DNA from: Eucommia ulmoides
Taxonomy: Eukaryota; Streptophyta; Magnoliopsida; Garryales; Eucommiaceae
Reading direction: 5' to 3'
DNA: 64,000 nucleotides
Assembly (NCBI GenBank): GCA_016647705.1
Contig: JAENRU010000488.1
Span: 437,501 to 501,500 of the forward strand
Both the position numbers and the translations under genes were made by a program. Below are positions 31,593 to 43,441 of the stretch, piece by piece (within the stretch, counting starts at the first letter, position 1; the number at the start of each line of letters is the position of its first letter). Under the pieces are notes generated by a model. It did no database searches, was not told where the DNA came from, and was given only the letters and a program-made list of their open reading frames with translations.

Positions 31593-31879
31593 GAACACCA
31601 AACAAGATAAAAATCAACTCCCAAAAGGCAGATGATTCAGATGCAAAATCCTAGCACAAACCAATGTTGTTGTCGAATTTCTACTATTCTCTCTTTCTTC
31701 AAAAGATTGGGAAAATTCTCTTACTGGTGTTTTCTCTGGATAAATTTACCTTCTTTTTTTTTCGATAGGCTCCTGATAAACTAACCTTTGTGTCTAGAAA
31801 AGGCACATATTATACATTTCTTCATGTAGCTCGCAAGATCCCAATCAACTGTCCATACACACCACCTTAAAATCCACCA
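31593..31879. other. Unassigned spacer with a further LINE-tail-like piece
   Basis: A T-run at 31754-31763 followed by a tail-like segment; no ORF and no recognisable domain. Confidence 0.4.
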
Positions 31880-33680
31880 ATGTTTTTATTTTTTATTTTT
31901 TATAAGCAAAGTTATATTCAATAGGGAAAACCCCGGGCTACATAGTAGCAATACAATGAAACATATTTAGTGACCAAAAGGTGGTCACTAAATACCACAA
32001 CTGCCCAACTAAACCAACACGAGACTCATAGAATAGACCCTTACAATTAGCTAGATAAGAGAAAACAAAAAACCAACATAGCACAATATTGATTTGGCTC
32101 AACTGCAGTGAGCACAAACGATGGACCAAGCAATCATCCAAGTTCCTTCCACCTCAAACAGTAAGATTTCTTGCTAAAACCCATTCAAAAATGTGGATAT
32201 TCTATTGCATCCCATATATCTCCAAATAGAAAATTAAACAGAATCAACTCAAAGGAGTTGTTGATTCTCCTCAATTCTTCACTCTTGGTGCCAACCAACG
32301 CAAAATTACAACAATTACTAAATTCCCAGAAAAAACGCTTGAGTGGCATCAATTACTTTCTGAATCACTGACTGCTCAAAAAAAATACTTCAGCAAAAGA
32401 CTTCTTCGCCTTACCACTTTGCAATTAAATGATAAAAATTAATACACCCAGACAGTTAAGGATTTCTTTTTCCCTTTCTTTTTGGGAATTAAGAACAACT
32501 TATTTTTAGTCACCACTCCTCCAAGGATAGAGAATATCTCATCGATTTCATCCAAACCTTTATCGGAGTATCCATGAGTTGACAAATTTTTATCTTTGAC
32601 TCCTCGAACTAGATTTCCTGATACCGATTCAACAGTGTCTGCTGAATCAAAATTTACTTCATCCTCAAACACTTTTCTTTGATCAAGGCCCAAAGTAAAA
32701 TCATTCTCCTCTTCACAAAATCTTCAAGTCGATCCTCACAAACAAAAATTGGAGTTTCACAAGGTTTAGAGACTACATCTTCAACGTCTTTTCTAACTTC
32801 CACCCCATTTACCACAACTTCTTTGTAAGAAATCTGTTTAATGGAATCAATAAAGTTCATATTATTTTTCACCCCATTGACCATTTGCAAATGATTGAGA
32901 TGGCTTCTGATAGTAGCATCGAGTTCTTCTTTAATGTTAATATTGTACGTTTTACCTTCACAATTAACCAAAAAGTTCTCATCGATAAAATCTTTTGTAT
33001 TAAAATTGATAATAATTCTACCCTTATCGAGTACTTGGACAAGGGAATCCTCAATAGGAAGAAGATCGTCATTAATCTTCCTTACCACATTTTTCCTCTC
33101 AAAACTCCTGCGGTTAGATGGTCCAAAAGCTACAAAACGAACTTTCAACTTTGTTCTAAAAGTAACTAATCCATCAAGGACTCTTATAGCCCTTCAAGCT
33201 TCAAGAAGAGTAGCAAATCTCACAAATCCAAATCTAGAATTCGTGACAACTCTTCTCTTGGTTGGTATGAACACGTCTAACACACAACCATGCCATGGAA
33301 AGACTCGCTTAAGCCAATTACTATTAACTCTCTCCGAAATAATATCCGCAAAGTAGTTCGTCTCTGTTCCGAATATCTTTCCTCTGTTGACTGCTAACTC
33401 CTCCTCCTAATTTCTTGTCCACCTTAAATCCAACACATGCACTTCCGATTGAAGTAATTTCGTCGAATGAAGTTGGATCTGTATCGAATGCTTCAGTGAG
33501 GGTTCTAGACCTGCCTGTTGTTGCTTCACCCAGCTTCTTGTCCACCGAAGCTTAACCCTATATCGAATGCTTCAGTGAGGGTCGAAACACCTCACCGGAG
33601 TTTCGCCGGAAGTTTCTCAGTAACGGCTAGAAGTGGATTTGAGATTGCAGGGCACATATCTCAAGTCACTCTCTCTCTCT
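31880..33680 (-). pseudogene. Minus-strand LINE with RRM-type ORF1, internally deleted
   Basis: Read on the minus strand: a leader (about 33680-33550), an ORF1 with DNA/RNA-binding RRM (TNYFADIISERVNSNWLKRV; FIPTKRRVV; SRFGFVRFATLLEA with the RNP1-like core), then KVRFVAFGPSNRRSFERKN and a low-complexity tail with a basic KKKGKKKS stretch near 32465. The reading frame shifts near 33340, 33180 and 32690. At the far end (about 31935-31880) is a LINE-like 3' end: CTATGTAGCCCGGGGTTTTC, ACTTTGCTTATA and an A-rich tail. ORF2 is missing, so this is a deletion derivative. RRM-type ORF1 proteins are known from plant L1 elements; assignment to them rather than a host RNA-binding protein is inference from context. 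Confidence 0.65.
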
Positions 33681-34209
33681 AACTTTTTTAAAATCCACCA
33701 TTGTTACACAAGAATAATGTAAAAACAAAAGGTCATCTAGTAAAGATTGATTTTTATTTGGTACACCCACGTCCACACATCCACACAGGAAGTTAAACTA
33801 ATTCCACTCAGGATACGTGGTTGTCTCTCCTCCCAACAAGTATTTTTTTTGCAAGTTCAAATTCCTGATCTTGCAGAGATCCTTTAACTACTTTAACTCA
33901 AGCGGACTTTATCACTTGAACTACACTATATTGGTTAGTTAGAACCAAGATGGATGACAAACATCAAACCACCTTAACTTCCTCCACTTACAAGTCACCT
34001 TGGTCGGATTTTATGACCCAACCAAAAAAAAAAAAAAATTGAATGTAATTAGAAACATAAATTGAAAAAAAAAAAATAGAGTGAAATTTTGAATTAGATC
34101 ACACTATACATCTCGAAAATCCAAAATCGGTGTATTATATAAAAATTACTAAAATATTAGAGTCAAAATCACTTTAGTGACATTTGATCGAATTTCATTA
34201 CTATAAACT
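33681..34209. other. Spacer without recognisable features
   Basis: AT-rich single-copy-looking sequence with A-runs at about 34024 and 34066. No ORF of interest, no inverted repeats noticed. Confidence 0.5.
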
Positions 34210-35085
34210 AGGGTTGTAAACGAACCGAGTTGTTCATGAACAGCTCGGGCTCGACTCGAAAAAAGTCTGTTCGAACTCATTTATTAAAATAAACGAGCCG
34301 AACACGAACTCCAAAAAATGATCGTTTAATAAACGAGCCGAGCCGAACTTGTTCGCGAGCTACTCATTTGTTGTTCACGAACAAAGCCAAAACTAGCCGA
34401 GCCTGTTCGCGAGCTCATTTTCATGTTCGCGAACACTAAAATATTATTTATTTATTATATATAGAGACTCATTATTTGTAAATTTATATTGATTATTTAT
34501 AATTTTTATATTTTGTTTCACTCATTATTTAAATATTTAAATTTTGTCCCATGGATGGGACCTTTGATCAAGAGGCTCCCCTTGATCGATTGAAGGGCGA
34601 AAGCACAAACTCTTCCTTTGACTTGAAGTCGGCTACCAATACTACTAAAGGTGATTTTCCTGTTTTGATGTTAAAGGATGGAATGTCCTTCCTATTTGAT
34701 GACTCCTTTGCGGCCGCGGGCGTGGGTGTGACCTTTGGGGGTAACCTCCACCATGTTCCCTTTTAAAGGGCTAAAAAGTGGTATTTGCTCGGTTGTCAAA
34801 TTTCAGGTTGTATAAAAAAAAATTAAAAAATTATAAATAACTAATTTTATTAAAAAAATTATATTATTGATGTAGTTCTTAAACATTAAAATTTAATTAA
34901 TAAATATTTATAAAAAAAATAAAATAAAATAAAAAAACTCGAAAAAGCTTGCGAACAACTCGATTATTAAACGAATCAAGCTTGAACATAAGGTTTCAAG
35001 CTCGGCTTGAACTCGAATAATTTAAAAAATAAATGAACCAAGCTTGAACACTTAATACTCGACTCGGCTCGGCTCGTTTACAGAT
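34210..35085. mobile_element. Non-autonomous hAT-like element (GTAAACGAACCGAG ends) with captured insert
   Basis: The left end GGGTTGTAAACGAACCGAG (34211) and the right end CTCGGCTCGGCTCGTTTACAG (about 35061-35081) form imperfect terminal inverted repeats. Subterminal regions are full of CGAGC/GCTCG and GAACTCG-like motifs in opposite orientations (34220-34440 and 34935-35075). This is a widespread plant MITE style, probably hAT. The AT-rich core is interrupted by a markedly more GC-rich segment (about 34548-34805) with an unrelated origin. An 8-bp target duplication could not be settled. Confidence 0.65.
34551..34766 (+). pseudogene. Mitovirus-like RNA polymerase fragment, degenerate
   Basis: A 71-codon open frame in the GC-richer insert of the hAT-like element. 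The visible segments TFDQEAPLDRL (residues 4-14) and SFDLKSAT (22-29) match in kind and spacing the region around motif A of mitovirus RNA-dependent RNA polymerases, and a hydrophobic-aromatic stretch follows (FLFDDSFAA). The conserved continuation after SAT is disrupted, the fragment lacks all other polymerase motifs, and it ends at a stop at 34764. Mitovirus-like fragments are known in plant mitochondrial and nuclear genomes. Recognition is from memory of the family and not from a search, so moderate confidence. It cannot encode a polymerase. Confidence 0.55.
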
Positions 35086-35420
35086 AGATTGCATATGTAA
35101 TAATTTTTAATTTAAAATTCATGAATCCTTCCAAGATTTTTTTTTTCTTTTTTTTTTTTTTTGTTAAAGAACATAAAATAATTAAAATATTTTTTAATTT
35201 ATATTATAAATGGACTTCAGATATTTTTTTTTTGTTAATAAAATGACTAAACTTTATTAAATTACTTGTGAAGCAAATCTTAACCATTTAATTGTAGAAA
35301 TATTTTCATCCATCAAAAACTATACACTTGGAGAAATCTTATAACATTTTTAGTTATTTTGTGAAATGCACCCTATTCATAATATAAATCAAATTATTTA
35401 GAAGTTAATTAATTATATTC
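35086..35420. other. Left flank of LINE-A, paralogous to 26894-27010
   Basis: AT-rich with poly-T runs (35139-35162). The part from about 35300 matches the DNA right of LINE-B (TGTGAAATGCAC, AATCAAATTATTTAG). This shows that LINE-A was inserted within the gene-A copy of an older duplicated segment. Confidence 0.7.
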
Positions 35421-36110
35421 AAGGTCATTCTCTAGATAATTGTCGTAGGAAAAACCCAATACTTCGCAAGGACAATACACCGATGAAAGAGAATATTGTT
35501 AACAATAATCAAGCTGGGGTTTCTCGTTCTTCAAGAAAACGTCGAAATAAAGCAGCCCTAAATGGTCAAGCTACTACCAGAACAGACCCATCTTCTTCTA
35601 AACCTTCCACAAATTCAAACCCGCCAACTGTTCAGCAGGAGAAAAATCCACTGCAGTCGTGTGGTATGTTTCCTGCAGTACAGCCATGTTGAAGGCTTGG
35701 AAGAAGGGGAAATTGAAAAAGATCATTCTGAAGCTCATCAAAATATTCTGAATATTAGCCCAAATCAGTTTGCAGCCTTGGAGGTTGTCGAACATAATCC
35801 CCCTATCCATATGGTGGAATCCGAGAAGGGGGAGCAAAATATCAATGCCCAGGATGTTCCCGTTCTCCAAGTACCGTTTAAGGAAGACAGGAATCGGACT
35901 TCCAGTGTGGAAGTGGCTTCTCATTCAGCTCAAGATGATTTAATGGCTCTGAAGATACAGGTGTTGGGTATTCTACAGAACATCGACTTCTGAACTTGAT
36001 TTGGAAGGCTTCCAAATGGTGAGGAGGAAAAAAGGCAGTGGTAAATCTCTGGAGGTTGATGGTATAATTTCCAGGATTTCTAGAATGGTCACACGTAAAC
36101 AAGTAAAATT
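35421..36110 (+). pseudogene. LINE-A ORF1 remnant (zinc-knuckle end)
   Basis: The LINE starts 5'-truncated inside ORF1: GHSLDNCRR is the tail of a CCHC knuckle (first cysteines missing). A low-complexity basic then acidic region follows (SRSSRKRRNKAAL; GLEEGEIEKDHSE), then a GFQMVRRKKGSG segment near 36010. Frameshifts occur near 35690 and 35990. The equivalent for unit copy 1 lies before the window. Confidence 0.75.
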
Positions 36111-37314
36111 TAATAATGTCTGATAACTTTCTGTTTTGGAACTGCAGGGGTATAGGAAATCCTTGTACCCTTGCTCGTTTAAAAAGAATAGTTAAGCATT
36201 CTAAAATTTCTTTTGCGAGAATCATTGATCCGTGGATTGATAATTCTAATATGGGAAGAGTTAATAAATCTATTAGACTCCATAATGTTGCTTCCAACCA
36301 ATCGGAAGGCGGCAAAATTTGGATTTTGTGGAAGAATAATTTGGAGGTGCGTATAATTCGTTTGCATCGTCAGTTTCTTGGTTAAACTTGAATTTTTTAA
36401 TTGTCATTATTTATGCTAGCTGTTCTCAAATTGAGAGACAGATTCTTTGGTCCGATATTCTCCAGGTTACTTCTTTAGTCTTTATTTTGGTAATTTGGGG
36501 AGTTGATTTTAATATTGTCAGAAATGATACGGAAAAGCTTGGAAGGCTTTAGCCATCCTGGACACCTATGCAAAAATTTAACTCGTGTATTAATCAAGTT
36601 GGGCTTGTTGATCCTTCTTTTTGGGGATCGAGTTTCACCTTCTGCAACAACCGTCAAGGGCTTTCTCGACAACATTCTCTCTTGGATAGAATACTGGTGT
36701 CTCCCGTGATTTGTAATTTCTTTGATGGGCAGGTGGAACATTTGGAGAGGGTAAATTCCGATCATTTTCCTTTGGTCCTCCATTCGTCAACGTTTGTTTA
36801 TAATGGCCCTCGTCTTTTCGGTTCCAAAGAATGTGGACCCATCATGCGGGTTTTCTTGATGTTGTTAAATCTACGTGGAATTCTTCTCACCCTAATGCTT
36901 TATTTCATCGTAGCGTGAACATTAAAGCCACGAGGTTAGCCTTGAAGCATTGGAATTCTCATGTATTTGGAAATATTTTTGTTGAATTAAATATTTGGAA
37001 GGATAAGGTTGAGGCCTTTGATAATCTTCTCCAATCCAATTAGGATCCTTTTGTGGCTGATTCACTGGCTCAATCTACAATGGCTTATAATGATTGTCTT
37101 TTGAAGGAAGAGATTTTTTGGAAGCGAAAATCTAGGGAACATTAGCTTTGACTCGTGTTCATAATAGAGTTCTTGACGAGTTGGAGAAATACTTTGCTAA
37201 TTTTTTTGGGGGACAACATTATCATGGTAACCGGAAGCATTGGATCTCGTGGTATAAAATTTGTCGAGACGTTAATGGAGGGGCCTTGGTTTGCGGAAAC
37301 TTAGAGACATGAAA
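36111..37314 (+). pseudogene. LINE-A ORF2 endonuclease, RT deleted, copy 2
   Basis: The endonuclease begins at 36116 (FLFWNCRGIGNP; IDPWIDNSNMGRVN, with Asp where Glu is usual; KIWILWKNN), loses frame near 36383 and 36535, and continues with GSSFTFCNNRQGL and LDRIL...SDHFPL to about 36780. From 36532 on it equals the window start. As there, the sequence jumps near 37142 from before the RT to after it. It ends at the LTR. Confidence 0.85.
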
Positions 37315-40141
37315 TGTCACACCCCACCCCGGATTCCTGTCACCCTGGGGCTGGCGTGACGCCGACATGACATCACCTAACTGACTAGACAACCACAATT
37401 ATGATAATGTACAAACAAAAGATCTATACAACATATACATAATTCCAACTGATAAGGACACACCGTCCCAAATATAAGCACAACAAAACAAATCTCATGA
37501 ATCTCACCTAAGTTCATCTCTGACACCTCGCCTCAAAATTCCTCTCAAAAAACTCCATCGCATGACCCGCATAACACTATTTAGCACCAGTAAGGGACCG
37601 ACCAACTCCTAACTATTTCACCTGCAAGTGTACTGCCTTCTTAGTAAAAATATTGGGTAATAATAAATCATTATACAACATCTAAATAGATCAAGCTGAA
37701 GTATGTAAACAACACGTAACTAGTTAGATTCTCCATAATATAAGCAGTAAAAATAAACCAATAAGAATAAGTTTCGTCCAAATCCATCTAGTACAAAATC
37801 ATACCAATCACCATAATAAATAATAAATTACTCAATATAAGTAAAACACCACATCTCAAATACACATCTCAAACCACCACTCCACCACAACACACACTGG
37901 CTAACCATAGTGATCGTTTTAACCTCACGATCGGGAGTTGCAACGGTACCGTAACATCCGTAGGAATGCCTTCCTACGAAATATCCACACCCCTTCTAGG
38001 GAGAAATATAATCCACACCCCTTACAGGGAGAAACATTCACATCCCATGGGAAGAATCCACACCCCTTACGGGGAGAAACCACACCCCTTTCGGGAAGAA
38101 CAACCATGGCATCGTCAAAATCAAATACAGTATCATCGAATCACAACTCAATAAATATCATCTACTCAATATCGTCAAATCACCACATCTATCTCTTTTC
38201 CTCAAAACTAACTTTTAAATCCAAAAATTATATTTCACACTTTCTTTTAAAAAAAACGTCTGATTTTATCAAAACTACTTTTTCACCCCTTATTTTTAGA
38301 AAATCAGGCATTTTTAGAAAAACAGATGTTTTCTATTCTATTTTAAAAACACCGTCTAATTTTACCAAATCCAACAAAAATTCATTTTCAACTTCTTTTT
38401 GAAAACTATCAAAATTTTTCGAAAATCCAGTTTACTAACTCACTCAAATCCTGCTTGATCCATATCATTTATAAATTCATACAGTTTAAGTAATCACAAA
38501 TGTCATCTTATATATATATAAAATAGTTTGGTAAGAAGACAGTACACTCACCTAGCTAACCGTTCCAAGCAGCTTTTACAGATTTCTCTCTACCGATACC
38601 TCGGTGCCTCCGAACCTATTAATGACAGGACCTAAATTAATATTTTATGTAAAACAACCTAATCATGCAATGCAGGCCCTAAGTTTTACAATTTTCCCAT
38701 TCCCCAATTGTTTTATTATGAAGGATTATTATTTTGTCTGTCTCGCCTCGTTAATATTTACTGTCTCAATTTATTCAGATTAGCGATTAATAACATATTA
38801 TCACGATTACAAGGATTACTATTACGATTGTGAAACCGTTAATGCTAATAATTTAATTTAACGAAATTAAAATCGATTTAGACTTTACATGTTCCGAATC
38901 GTCTATTAGCCGTGAGATGGGTTTTGGATTTTATTGGGGTTGTTTATGTAAAAAAAAAATCTTTTTTCTTTTTTTTTTTCTCTTCTTTGTTTTTTTTTTT
39001 CCTTTTTTTCTTTCTTTTTCTTTTCTTCTTCCTTGTTTTTGCGTCTGGCTCGGTCCTGCCTCAGTCGCCGACGAAGAGCTCCGATCACGCCTCCCTCATT
39101 TACCCCTCTGCCGGCCGGTCGAACGACAATACACACACACTACAATGAACGAAATACCGCCAGAAAAAACAAACAGCACACACCCACGACGAAACCATGC
39201 CGACGACGCTAAACAACCGCACTCCCTCCGTCACCAATCCGAACACACACTCACATCACAACGATCAACAACATCCACCCACACAGCCGACCAACCACCT
39301 AGAGCCGATCACCTGTCGACAGACAGTCCACACCGCCGGACCGAACTCCTCTCTCTCTCTACCCCACTCCGGCGACTCACCTACGACCGGAACCACACAT
39401 ACACACATTCATAGCGGTTGGACACACACACACACCCAAAACACACAAACACACACAAACCCACATTTAATTTTCAGAAAACACACACACACATTGCCGA
39501 TCACCGTCGACGACTCCCACACCGCAGCAGCGGCGACACTGAACAGAACACAAACATACACACCCACATACCTGAACACGGCAGAGGTGATCACACCCTC
39601 TCACACCCACAACTTTCCGGAGGAACACGGCAATGGCGACCATCATACCGCCCCCTCACGCTGGCCGTCCGAACACTACCCCCGATCCCCTCTCTCTCCT
39701 CTGTTTTTTTTCTAGATTTTTCTTTTGAGATCTCTTAATCACGATATGCATGAGCATATATATATATGCATGAATCTAGTGGTTGGAGACTTGATCTCTT
39801 GTTGCCACGTCACTACTCACTCTCTTCCTCTGTCCCCGGCCGATCTCAGATCACACCCAAGGCATATATATATATAATCTTTTATTTTTAATTACTCTTT
39901 TCTCCCCTTAATTCCTTAAAAAAAAAAAATTTAGTCCAAATTTTTCACATTTGTAATTTCACCCCGAAAAGTTTCAATTCAAAAGTTAAATGCCAATCTT
40001 GGATAGAATGTTTTCTAACTTTGAAATTTGACCCCTCAACTTTTTAATTTGAATTTTAATTGACTCGATTTCGCCCCGAATTTTTCCAATTACTCTGAAA
40101 TGCAACTAAAATGACGTACGTGCTACAATTGAGGTCTTACA
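37315..40141 (+). mobile_element. Solo LTR (LTR-A), unit copy 2
   Basis: The same insertion as 784-3618: TGTCACACC...GGTCTTACA flanked by TGAAA at 37310-37314 and 40142-40146. It is 2827 bp, 8 bp shorter, mostly in T- and A-runs (for example near 38960). Both duplications retained the target site unchanged. The hairpin minisatellite is at 37983-38101. Confidence 0.85.
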
Positions 40142-41690
40142 TGAAACTTGTTTTCTCTTTAAAGCGTATTTGGTCTCTAGTGAATGGCGATTCGTTGTGG
40201 GGTCATTTTAGGCATTCTAAATATACAAAAGGCCTCCCTATTTCTCTTTGCAAAAATCACCCGGGTAGTTCAAAAATTTGGAAGGACATGATAACAACTA
40301 AGGAATCGTTTCTTAGGATGTTCAAACGGAAAATCGGTGACGGATCATTGACGAGTTTTTGGCACGATGATTGGGGTCTTGGAATTCTGGCAACAAATCT
40401 CTTTCAAATTGACTGTCTTTTTTCGGTTTATGATTATGATTAAGGAGAAGAGAAGTCGTTGTCTGATTTAGGACCCAAGTTGCAAGATTTCTTGCGCACT
40501 TCCTTCCCGCTGTGTTCATCAGAATCAGATCGGCTTGTCTGGCTTACGAACAAAAACGACAATTTCTCCATTAAATCGACATGGCATGCGATAGCTAGTG
40601 ATTATCATGTTGGAGGTTCTTTAGGACATCTTCTATCGTTGTTATGGGGTCACAAGCTCCCTTTAAAAATTAAAATATTCTTATGGAAACTTATGTAGAA
40701 TCGTGTGGCAGTGGATTCGGTGCTGATACAAATGGGTATCAATTTTACCTCGGGCTATAACTGCTGTGCGATCCGTATTCAAGAAACATTGAAGCATCTT
40801 TTTGTGGAAAGCGAGGTGGCAATTAAAACTTGGAAAACTTTCAATGCTTTTTTTAACATTCTTTATTTGGAACAACCGATGTTACATAGGCTCACTCTTT
40901 GGTGGACTAGGTTGAGAAGTGGATCTCAGTATCATAATTTGGGAGTATTGGTCCCATCCTTAATCTATTGGGAAATTTGGTTGAATCGTAATAGATCTAT
41001 TCATAACAAGGTACCTATGTCGCATGTTTGGGTCGTGTTCAAAGTGCGGTCTTGGATCTCTGCTCTCAATCGGGTTCGGGTAAAGACTGTTTCTTCTGCT
41101 TTTGGGATCCATTCTCTTTTGTTATTGGGATGTCCTTTCAAAGCTATCCACGTTCGTCGCCCGATCCCTTGCGTTTGGACCCATCCTCCGGAGGGTTACT
41201 TCGAGCTTAATGTAGATGGGGCTTTCAAAAGACCCACTTTGCATGCTTCTTAGAGGTCAAATGATTTTTGTGTTCTCTTCTTCTGTCTCGATCCATTCGA
41301 GCTTTCTTGCAAAGTTACACGGTTTATTCATTGGAATTCAGATGGCTCTCCTTTTGGGTTTCCATCTGCTTCTTGTGGAAAGTGATTCATTGGATCTTGT
41401 GCAATCCATAAAGAAAGATTGCCATATTTGGTCGGTGTCGGTTTTTTGGAATACCATTACATTTTTTCTTTTATCTTTTGATATTTCCATTTTCCCCGTC
41501 AATCGTGAATATAATTTTGTGGCTGATTGTCTAGCCAGTGTCACTACCAGTAGTGTTGTTTTCTTTCGTTCCAAAAGTTCCTTACCTCCTTCCGTTTGTT
41601 CGCTCTTATGGGAGGATCGTCAGGGACTTCCTCGAATCAGGATGTAATCCTTCTTTTATCAATAATATGCCCTTTCTTTAAAAAAAAAAA
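40142..41690 (+). pseudogene. LINE-A ORF2 right part, unit copy 2
   Basis: Equivalent to 3619-5167 with a handful of substitutions (for example KWNIG to KRKIG near 40323). Zinc-binding and RNase H-like remnants are present, with the same stops at 40441, 40696 and 41251. The poly-A ends at 41690. Confidence 0.85.
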
Positions 41691-43441
41691 TATATTTAAA
41701 AAAATTTAATTTATATATAATTAAAATCATATTAAAAAAACACGAGTAATTTTATTGTTTGGTTTTTGCAGGGTTGAAAAATGTTGGGGTTTAGGATTTA
41801 GGGGGGGGGGGGTTTGGTTGAAGTCTTCAAGATTGAAAAGAAAAGAATGGAATGGTCTTATTTTATTCTAAGGGTTGAATATATGTAGAGAGAAAAGTCA
41901 AAAAAACATTGGCCAACACAAAAAGATTAATTTATTTCTACACAAAACACCAATCGAAACAAACAAAAACACGTGTGTTTATCAAGATTGAAGCCACAAT
42001 AACAGTACAATAGGAGACGAAACACGTGTTAGCATAATAAAACAAAACGCAACAAAGCAAGAAGATGGCAAGGGAGACGGATGTACAAGAAACGACACAA
42101 TGATGGGCTATACAGGTCGCCGTTTGATTTCTGAGACTACCCACCGGTTGCATGCGAAGATTTTTAGGGTTTCACAGTGAAAAAAGACAAAAAAAAAGAA
42201 AAGAAAAAGAAATCATGTTTATTGTGCACAGAGCATAAAGGCAAGTCGAAATCTCAAGAACGATGGTACTTACCCGAGTCTATCAGATTTACAGCGGCCT
42301 TCATCCTATAGCGCCTAGTCACCATTCTTCATGTATCAGAGAGTATTTAGAGTGCGTCGCAATCGAAATCGCCGGTAGAAGCAAAAATATGGAAAATGTC
42401 TTGAAAGATTAGGGCTTTGATCAGGAATGGAAGGTGTAAGGACTCCAAATCAAGTATGGAAGGCTACGCGCGGCAAGTTCTAAAACCATCACATCACGTC
42501 GCAAAAAGTGTGACACATTTGAAAGAGGCAATACAATGGGAATAATCAGGTGCTTCGCATTTTTTGAAAAAAAAATGTACAGCATACTGGTGCTTTGGAT
42601 GTTACATTCAACATTCCCTTTGAATGTTGCATGTAACATCGACATAAAACACGATTTACTCACCTAAAAAATATGATTAGCATATCATAAAAAAATGATA
42701 TTTTGTTGATTAATATAGTGCAAAAATATTACATTTTTAACATTAAGAACCATGAAAAAATCCTTGTGTTTTGTTGTTCATATTATGCGATACCATGCGC
42801 CTAGTTTTTGCGGTGGTTTTTGAGTGGTCTGTTAAATGCGGTATACTGCACCGCAAACATGGGAATCCCAAGTAGGCTGATGTACACGTTTAGTAATGAA
42901 ATTTTGGTCAGAAAAACACAAAAGTAGCTACCAGTGTATAAAAAAACAATTAGTGACCTATACGCTTTTGGTTGATATTATCTAAGATTTTATTTTTCAT
43001 TAACTATTTTTTTATTTCTCTATAAAAATAAAAAATAGGATAAAAATAGCCAAAATATTGGTTTTAGTAACTTATACTCTTGTTATTTTCAAGATTGCGT
43101 TTCGTAACAAATTATCACCATAACTCTATAAAATAATTCTTTTTAACATTTTTTTTTCAAAAAAATACATGAAAAGCAACACAAAATTAATCATGTAAAT
43201 TATACTCTTGTTATTTTCAAGAATGCGTTTCGTAACAAATTATCACCATAACTCTATAAAATAATTCTTTTTAACATTTTTTTTTTTCAAAAAAAAAACA
43301 TGAAAATCAACACAAAATTAATCTTCATGTAAATTATACTCTATAAAATAAAGAGTGGAGTTACATATACATTTCTCTTCTACAAATCCACCCATATATA
43401 GAGAGAGAGAGGGGGGGTGGGGGGGAGAGTATATATCTCTA
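41691..43441. other. Downstream flank of gene A, unit copy 2
   Basis: Same content as 5168-6928: G run (only 12 G, 41801-41812), the about 1-kb A-specific insertion (about 41940-42942) and the 128-bp direct duplication (43073-43352). No gene. Confidence 0.7.

Noticed and set aside
33880-33960. A tRNA-like or SINE box-B element (GTTCAAATTCC)
   Set aside because: A single motif only; no A box at the right distance, no cloverleaf and no A-tail.
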